Below are positions 57,064-64,000 of a DNA stretch of 64,000 nucleotides, piece after piece (the first letter of the stretch is position 1; each line of letters starts with the position of its first letter). The DNA is from Henckelia pumila (Eukaryota; Streptophyta; Magnoliopsida; Lamiales; Gesneriaceae). A program made the translations under genes and the position numbers. A model generated the notes under the pieces. The model was not told the DNA's origin. It did not search any database and was given only the letters and a program-made list of their open reading frames with translations. The stretch lies in contig NC_133120.1 in the NCBI RefSeq assembly GCF_033568475.1, forward strand, positions 97,358,151-97,422,150, written 5' to 3'.

Positions 57064-59344
57064 GATTATATTCATTACTAGGTACGTATATTTATGGACG
57101 AACAACGGAAATTTTACAGATAAGGTACTCTACCTATGACTGTCAGTGTGAATTAAGTATTGTTTTATGCTTATCAGATTTAAATCTCCAGCTGCATGTT
57201 TATGCCAAGACCTACAGGACCTGATGATTTTGTCGTTTGCATGTAGAATATTGGTGAGTCCACTTAGTTGCTATTTGTCGTTTGTGCTCACATAATAAAT
57301 ATTGGTGAGTCCACTTAGTTGCTACTTCTACTGGCCAAGTCTTGCCTAAACTTGTAGAATATTTTCCATATGCATGCTGTGCATTATAGGTTTGTTGAAT
57401 TATGAAGTGGTATAACAAGACGGTTGGCAGAGTATTTAAGTATTTTGTTTAATTTGGTTATATGCAAGATTAATTTGGTTCAAATCTTGCATTTTTAAAC
57501 AAAGTTTTGTTCAAATATGACCCTGTCAATGGAGGCCAGAGCTGTGGCTCTCTAAGTGACAGTCCCCCTGTCTCCCCCCTCTGAAATTGATGAATCCGAT
57601 GATCACTGTCCGTTGGCTACATGCCCCACTGCACCTGGGGTCGTCGCTAAAGGATGTCTTGTTCATTAACGTCTATTTGTTGTCTGTTTTGCGGAGTGCA
57701 TGAAGCATCTACGAGTCATTGTCTATTTTTCTGCCCGATGGTGCATAAGGTTTGGAAGTGTACTGAATTTTGGTCATATTTAAAGAAGTGTAGTATGTTG
57801 TCTCCTATTGATTGTGCATTATTGATACGAGATAAATTTTCAAAGAAAGAGTTTGAGTTGTATGTGATGTATCTTCGGCCACATGGAAAGATTGCTGTTA
57901 GATTAAACATGAGCAACTTAAGCAACATGTCTCGATTAAGATTGATTGGGTGATGCCTTATTTGATTGAATTCCATAAAGAAAGGGATGTAAGTTTGATA
58001 TTTAATAGAGATAATCACCTAAGGAAAAAACATGGAAGAAACCGTGTGTGGGAGTCTTTAGACTTGATGTGGTGCAGGGTACGACGAACTCAATGGATGT
58101 TTTAGTGTGGCTCTGAAATATTTTTAGCTGCCATGTTACACAACTTAATTTTTTACTGTCTATTTGATTATCATGATAAGAAAAATAAAGCGTGTATGTT
58201 CTTCTTAAATGGTTCTCCAAATGATGATGTCGGAATGAGGATATCATCGTATTTGGTTTGTGATATATAATTTTTTTGTGCTTGATCGTAACCGAAAATT
58301 TTTCGTTAGATAATAGTTGAGATAGGTTAAACTCTGCTTGAGAAAGGTTGCAGGGGATGGTAATGGTGGTTTATTTTGTTCATTCGGGCTTGTGAGCTAA
58401 GCTAGTTTGTTGTTTTTTTTGCATTTACTGATTGGAAAGAAAATCTTGAGGTGGGCTGTGGAATTTTGGCCTGTTTCTTTGAGATGTTTACTGTTCAGAA
58501 AGATTCAGTATTTTTTAAGCTGTTTTTGGGAATTGTAATGGGGAGTTGCTTGAGTAGCCATTCCAAGTTAAATCTGAGAGCCTTTTTCATTCTGACACAG
58601 GTAATTTGTTCTTCTAACCCTTCTTTTTTTGGGGATCTTATGTAATTTTTGTTTTTGACATTATTGATAATTTAAGAAATTGAGAAATTAGAAGCTTTAC
58701 CCATAGGGAGTCGCCTCAAATTGATGTTTTACCCGAATCTGGATCTTTTGGAGCCAGAACGGGGTTGTGTTGCCATGCAAGATGCTCGAATTCTGTAGGG
58801 AACTCTAAGATATTTTATGCAGTGTTGATGTCTGAAAATGTGTGCAAATGAATTGAATATGACAATACGTAAAGTATTAAAATGTGCCTGTTATAGGACA
58901 CTAATGTGCCATAATTTCGTAATTGGCTTGTAACACTATTTGGTATTTGCTGTTACTTGTAGTTTTGGCTGTCGGGTGACTGGAAGTCATGTCGGGCATG
59001 AGCATGAAGCTGTGGAATGAACTTGCTGTTTTGGGAATGTGGAATGAACTTGCTGTTTTGGGAAATTGAGGAGAAGCTCTTTGTTTCAAGATCGAACTCT
59101 TAACAATTGAGGAGAAGCTGTTTTTGAAAATCATGATCGAAAATAATTGTAAATTGGTCAGATAAGTAGATCTATATTTTTTGTACAACTTCCATGACAT
59201 GTTGGGTTCGAAATTACTAGCGCTACAATTTCTATAAAAGTATTTAGATGTATGTCACAGCTTTTGAGACTTGAAGATATATATTATTTCACATATTTTA
59301 TGTATGTAGTAAATATTTTATTTTGTATGGGTATATACCACTAA
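57064..59344 (+). other. 3' part of CACTA 1 beyond its genes
   Basis: No intact gene. At 57654-57800 the frame reads CLFCGVHEASTSHCLFFCP, which resembles the zinc-binding zf-RVT segment near the end of LINE-type reverse transcriptases or their relics. A local duplication of GTGGAATGAACTTGCTGTTT lies at about 59010-59060. The ORF beginning MGSCLSS at about 58540 has a myristoylation-like start but nothing else. Confidence 0.4.
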
Positions 59345-60016
59345 TTAAAATAGACAATGGTTTTTTAATTCATTGTGAATAATAGCTCTTGCGGAAAGGC
59401 AATTTAAGACAATGGTTATAAACTGTTGTTAAAAATAACATACGACAACGGTTTTAAAACGTGGTTGAATAATAAGCAAACGACAACGGATATAAGAAGT
59501 TGCATATATGTTGTCGTAACCTACATAAGGCATCATTTTTAAAATGTGGTTATTTCTAAACATACGACAACGGATATAAAGTGTTGCAAATCTGTTGTCG
59601 TATGCCAACATAGACAACGGTTTATAACTGTCGTAAAATACAACTTAAGACAACGGTTATAAACCGTGGTCAAAAGGTGTGGTATGCCAACATAGACAAC
59701 GGTTTATAACTGTCGTAGAAGACAACTTAAGACAACGGTTATAAACCGTGATCAAAAGGTGTGGTATGCCAACATAGAGAGTGGTTTATAACTGTCGTAG
59801 AAGACAACTTAAGACAACGGTTATAAACCGTGGTCAAAAGGTGTGTACCACAACAGATATTTAATGTTGCATATCTGTTGTCATATGTTGGAATCCACAA
59901 CGGATATAAACCGTTGTTGTATGTTATACTTACGACAACACATAAAAGTACAACGGTTTTTCGACCCCTACGACAACGGATTAAAACCGTTGTCGTTTCC
60001 AGTTTTTCTTGTAGTG
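59345..60016. repeat. Right subterminal repeats of CACTA 1
   Basis: Some two dozen ACAACGG and CCGTTGTC-type motifs. They include a tandem block (59608-59850) in which CATAGACAACGGTTTATAAC and GACAACTTAAGACAACGG recur about every 95 bases. The region ends in TTCTTGTAGTG. Confidence 0.88.
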
Positions 60017-60900
60017 AATAAGTACTTTGCTCCCCTTAGGGAGCTCAACTCAGTTCAACATTTCCGAGTGTTGGTTTATTTTTAAATAATTACTTTGCTC
60101 CCCTTAGGGAGCTTAGCTCAGTTCAACACTTCCGGGTGTTGGTTTATTTTTAAATAAGTACTTTGCTCCCCTTAGGGAGCTCAGCTCAGTTCAACACCTC
60201 TGGGTGGGTTTATTTTTAAATAAGTACTTTGCTCCCCTTAGGGAGCTCAGCTCAGTTCAACACCTCCGGGTGTTGGTTTATTTTTAAATAAGTACTTTGC
60301 TCCCCTCAGGGAGCTCAGCTCAGTTCAACACTTCCGGGTGTTGGTTTATTTTTAAATAAGTACTTTGCTCCCCTTAGGGAGCTCAGCTCAGTTCAACACT
60401 TCCGGGTGTTGGTTTATTTTTAAAAAAGTACATTGCTCCCCTTAGGGAGCTCAGCTCAGTTCAACACTTCCGGGTGTTGGTTTATTTTTAAATAAGTAGT
60501 TTGCTCCCCTTAGGGAGCTCAGCTCAGTTCAACACCTTTGGGTGTTGGTTTATTTTTAAATAAGTACTTTGCTCCCCTTAGGGAGCTCAGCTCAGTTCAA
60601 CACCTTTGGGTGTTGGTTTATTTTTAACTAAGTACTTTTCTCCCCTTAGGGAGCTCAGCTCAGTTCAACACCTCTGGGTGTTGGTTTATTTTTAACTAAG
60701 TACTTTGTTCCCCTTAGGGAGCTCAGCTCAGTTCAAAACTTCCGGGTGCTGGTTTATTTTTAAATAAGTAATTTGCTCCCCTTAGGGAGCTCAGCTCAGT
60801 TCAACACTTCCGGGTGTTGGTTTATTTTTAAATAAGTACTTTGATCCCCTTAGGGAGCTAAGCTCAGTTCAATGCCTCCAGGTGTTAGCTCAACTCGACA
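60017..60900 (+). repeat. Tandem array B, right part: 68-bp unit, about 13 copies
   Basis: The array begins AATAAGTACTTTG in exact phase with the left part (29359-29951), and unit starts at 60039, 60107 and 60175 keep the 68-bp period. With the left half the original array had about 22 copies. Confidence 0.95.
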
Positions 60901-61157
60901 CCTTTGGGCGTTGGTTTATTTTTAAGTGATAGACTTATCTCCCCTCATGGAGCTCAGCTCAGCTCAACACCCTCGAGTAGTTTATTTTTAAGTATGTATC
61001 TTGCCTTCCTATGGGAGCTGGGATCAGCCCGCCTTCGAGTGTTAGCATTATTTTAAGTGTTTATCGTACCTCCCCTTAGGGAGCTTAGTTCAGCTCAGCT
61101 CGCGTTTGAATATAATGGAGATCAGTCTAACATACAATAGCAATAAGTAAATAATAC
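60901..61157 (+). repeat. Degenerate end of array B
   Basis: Units of the 68-bp repeat become shorter and diverged (GGAGCTCAGCTCAGCTCAAC, GGGAGCTGGGATCAGCC) and fade out before the LTR of Gypsy element 3. Confidence 0.6.
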
Positions 61158-62440
61158 TGTAGTAGCCCGTAACCAAAATCAGTGATTAAGGGATTAATCA
61201 ACGCTAATTAAACAAATTGGATACCAGACGGATCGGAAGCTCCGATGCAGGATCGGACGTTCCGATCGAAATCAAAAGCTCTGATGCAGGATCGGAAGCT
61301 CCGATGGTATTACGTCAGACATGACGTGTGGCAGGATCGGAAGCTTCGATCGCCCCTATCCGAAGTCAACTAGTGATATTTTGACACGTGGTAGATGAGG
61401 ATCTTCGGAAGCTCCGATGGCAGGATCGGATGTTCCGATCGAAGATCGGAAGTTCCGATCGAGGATTGGAGGTTCCGATCGATGTCTATAAATAGAAGGC
61501 CGAGGCTTCACTTTCATTTGCCAATTCCGAGAATCCCTCTCTATTCCAGGCATATAAGAGTAGTTCTAGTCTTCATAGGCTTGACCCGGGGGTTGGCGAG
61601 GCATTCAATAGTCGTAGCGGAGTTGTGCCCAAGTTCTAAAGGCATCGACATCAAAGGGCTAACGACGAATGAAGGTATAGCTTTTGCTTCCTATAAATAT
61701 TTAGGAGTATGCAATAGCTTAGTTAAGGCTTTTAGAGCTCTTTAATGATAGTAGTATCATTTGGCAGTGTAGAGCAGACTATAGGCGTGGACCTAAAGTT
61801 GGTAGAACTTGCACTGATTTGAGGTACGAAAGTATTGTTTGAGATATCCTGACTGAGTATGCATGTATTATGTGACTGCATGATTTATATGTCATTGATT
61901 TATGTTGCATTCATTTGCATACTGAGCTATCTCCTTTGAGATGTCTATTAGTAGGGTGTTACCCTATCCTGTTAGTGGATGGACTTCCATGGCTTTGGGT
62001 CCGGTAAATCCACTGGTATTATGGTATGGGAGCCACCTCCTGAAGCAACGGCACAGCGTGCTACATACCAGGGCCCGGTCTGTCTCTATTATCTGATCCT
62101 TGACCTCGAGTTTATGAGCGTTTTATGCTCACGTCTCGTACTCTGTGTTTCTGGACACCCTATTCCATGGGGCAGGTTTGCGATTGGATGAGGCGGGTGG
62201 ATCCAAGAGGGGCTAGGCAGTACTTGGCCAGCTGGAGCTTTGCCTAGGTTTTATTCTGTTGTTATTTGGATTGATACAGCTGTTCGATCTGGTTGTATAA
62301 TATTTGGGTATTTACAGATTCCTTGCCTTGGGATTGTATATTGTTTATGGTTTCCGCAGTTTTATTCTGATATCCGTTTAATTAAGTTAATTGCATGCCT
62401 AAGTTCTGTTTATTAGGTGATCTAGGTAATGGTCACTACA
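61158..62440 (+). repeat. 5' LTR of Gypsy element 3
   Basis: 1,283 bp from TGTAGTAGCCCG to GGTCACTACA, with TG...CA ends and an initiator tRNA-Met primer site 4 bases on. The upstream part (61231-61480) repeats the palindromic motif GATCGGAAGCTCCGAT and variants about eight times. A TATAAATA box lies at 61487-61494, right after these repeats, so they would sit in the promoter. No second LTR is in the window. Confidence 0.85.
61487..61494 (+). promoter_or_regulatory. TATA box in the LTR of Gypsy element 3
   Basis: TATAAATA follows the block of GATCGGAA/TTCCGATC repeats and is the likely core promoter of the element. Confidence 0.6.
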
Positions 62441-62444
62441 TTTA

Positions 62445-62456
62445 TGGTATCAGAGC
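62445..62456 (+). promoter_or_regulatory. Primer binding site, Gypsy element 3
   Basis: TGGTATCAGAGC is a perfect match to the complement of the 3' end of initiator tRNA-Met, 4 bases after the LTR. Confidence 0.9.
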
Positions 62457-62516
62457 ATGCAAAGTATTCTTGGGATTTAGATTCTACATAAGATAACCGT
62501 TAGGTTAATTTTGTAG

Positions 62517-63235
62517 ATGGCAGATCGTGATGACCAGAGTTCTCATGACAGTATTGGTGGGCGTTGGGGTGATGCCGACCGGGAGCCTCGTCAGGAACGC
62601 CGCCATCGTCATCGATATGAGGACCGTTTCAGTGTACGTTGATTCTTGCAGATGGGGCCTAAGCCCTTGTGCGGAGACGAGTCTCCGGAAGAGGCGGAGA
62701 ACTGGTTAGACCGCATGGAGATGACTTTCCAAACGTTTCACTGCACCGAGGACCAGAAGATGGAGACACTGGGTTATCTTCTGGATGGACGTGCGCGCAG
62801 GTGGTGGAGGTTTACTTCTGCACCTTTTGTTTCGGCGAGAGGAGTGGCCACCTGGGCCGAATTCCGCACAGCTTTCCACAAGCTATATTTTCCTCCTGCA
62901 CTCCGACAGACGAAGGCAGGTGAGCTTCTGAGCTTGCGGCAGGGAGCTTTGTCTATTGACGAGTATCAGCAGAAGTTCTTTGATCTGTTAGCTTATTGCC
63001 CGGAGATTGCCGACAGCTCCGAGATGAAGTATAATCTGTTCCTTCAGGGCCTTAACCCTGAGATCCATGACCGTGCAACAGTTGGTGACGACATGTCCTA
63101 TGAGGGTTTGGTGAGCCGTTGTCACCAGGCGGAGGACAGAATTCGACAGAACAAGTCTTTCTCTCAGTCGAGACCTGCTAGTTCTTTGGGTCCCCGTGCC
63201 CAATCTTTCAAAAAGTCTGGATCTACTTCTTATTC
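62517..63235 (+). pseudogene. Gag of Gypsy element 3, truncated
   Basis: ATG 62517 (MADRDDQSSHDSIGG) opens a frame that meets TGA at 62640 (probably CGA to TGA) and then continues as a typical chromovirus gag: AENWLDRMEMTFQTFHC, GRARRWWRF, FRTAFHKLYFPPALRQ, SIDEYQQKFFDLLAYCPEI and YEGLVSRCHQAEDRIR. After FKKSGSTSYSF near 63235 the expected zinc knuckle is missing and unrelated sequence starts, so protease and pol are lost. The open frame runs on to 63305 in foreign sequence. Confidence 0.85.
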
Positions 63236-64000
63236 TTTCGAGTCATGGAAACTCGGAGGGACAGCTCGGCGTTCAGGACGGCGGCCTAAGAAAGGAAAAG
63301 AGTAAGTAAATATAAATATAAGAGAGGAGCATAAAATAATGGCGAGGGGAAGGTTACCTCAGCTGAGGCAGTGTTAGAACGTTGCATCAGCTCAGTCTAT
63401 CCAAGGTTCTTTACATAATCAGCATCAGCCTGAGAAATCATATCCCGAAGGACTGACCCGGCAGTTGGAGTAGGCCCGACCCCCACGATACGCAGGGCAT
63501 CATGGTACATCTCAAAGAAATTGGTCCTACACCGGACCACAGGAGTCTGAGGTTTCTCCGCCCTGAACTGACGGAGGGGTACCACTTCTGGAATAGAAGA
63601 CCTCCCGAGTCCAGCTCCACCACATCGGGGTGCGGGCTTGATGTTTCCCGCCTTTTCGAGCCTTTGGATTGGGTTGTAGAGGGCTCAGGTTTGCCAGTAG
63701 CTCGGGGTGAAGGGGCTTTAGATTTGGCCGAGCTCCCTTCAGTCTTACCACCCGACGGGGCAGCCGTTTTCTTCTTCTCCAGCATTCTCTTCATGGCAGC
63801 ATTCATAACTCTTTTTTCTGCACAAGACAAAGGGAGGTCAGGACAGTAAATGGTGAGAGCACTAGTAAAGCAGAGCACGGGCGGGGGAAGGGACATACCT
63901 AAGTTTCCTCGGACAGAAACATCTGCCGAGCTGAGCCCATGATGGCAGAGCAAGTCCTCTGCCAGAAGGGCAGAGATATCAAAGCACCTTCCCCCTATGG
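63236..64000 (-). pseudogene. Minus-strand, possibly spliced reading region of unknown function (partial)
   Basis: On the minus strand an open stretch (LLCHHGLSSADVSVRGNLG) leads to a GTATGT donor at 63898. An 81-base intron-like segment ends TTGTGCAG at 63818, then KRVMNAAMKRMLEKKKTAA and a Lys/Ser/Pro-rich segment follow. A later frame has FRAEKPQTPVVRCRTNFFEM and SQADADYVKNLG (63585-63397), so a shift or second intron lies between. I do not recognise the protein. AGCTCAG-rich composition links it to Gypsy element 2, and Tat-group elements can carry extra, often antisense, ORFs in this position; that assignment is inference. The gene begins beyond the window. Confidence 0.45.

Noticed and set aside
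58541-58645. ORF starting MGSCLSS, resembling myristoylated signalling proteins
   Set aside because: Only the first residues fit; the remainder has no kinase, phosphatase or other motif.

Overview
The window is nuclear DNA of a flowering plant, most likely a eudicot. The signs are spliced GT-AG genes, a cysteine-rich receptor-like kinase (CRK), plant CACTA, PIF/Harbinger, hAT and Helitron elements, and LTR retrotransposons whose primer sites match initiator tRNA-Met. I cannot name the species. Only one complete host gene is visible: the CRK at 15042-20637, seven exons that join in frame to 702 residues. The last exon of a second host gene lies at 144-609. Almost everything else is transposable elements, most of them nested.

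Left part (1-14 kb): a minus-strand PIF/Harbinger element holds a MYB/SANT accessory ORF (1632-2006) and a DDE transposase. The transposase is cut in two (2260-2951 and 12151-13008) by a 9.2-kb Ty3/Gypsy chromovirus (2952-12150) with target duplication CAAAC. The Gypsy polyprotein keeps one frame over 1,536 codons but carries 11 in-frame stops. Inverted-repeat MITEs, one inside another, lie just upstream of the CRK. CRK intron 1 (2.7 kb) holds a hAT MITE with a perfect 8-bp target duplication, a 228-bp Helitron, a second hAT-like fragment and a microsatellite.

Centre and right (23-61 kb): a decayed Tat-type Ty3/Gypsy element (LTR, primer site, gag-pol, two tandem-repeat arrays) is split inside its 68-bp array by a 30,065-bp CACTA element (29952-60016, duplication AAT). 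This CACTA encodes a TNPD-type transposase (32959-53657) and a multi-exon Transposase_24/ULP1-protease gene (53830-57063). Its transposase exon is interrupted by two more elements only 26-31 bp apart: a young Copia element (34056-43470, duplication TATTT, about 8 differences between its LTRs) and a second CACTA (43502-51401, duplication AAT). The second CACTA carries sense-strand pieces of host genes (bHLH of the ILR3 type, serine carboxypeptidase-like, receptor kinase and several unrecognised exons), so it is a gene-capturing Pack-CACTA.

Right edge (61-64 kb): the LTR and gag start of a third Gypsy element (61158 to about 63235) are joined abruptly to sequence with a minus-strand, possibly spliced reading region that runs off the window; this may be the extra antisense ORF of the Tat element. 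No rRNA, tRNA or CRISPR was found.
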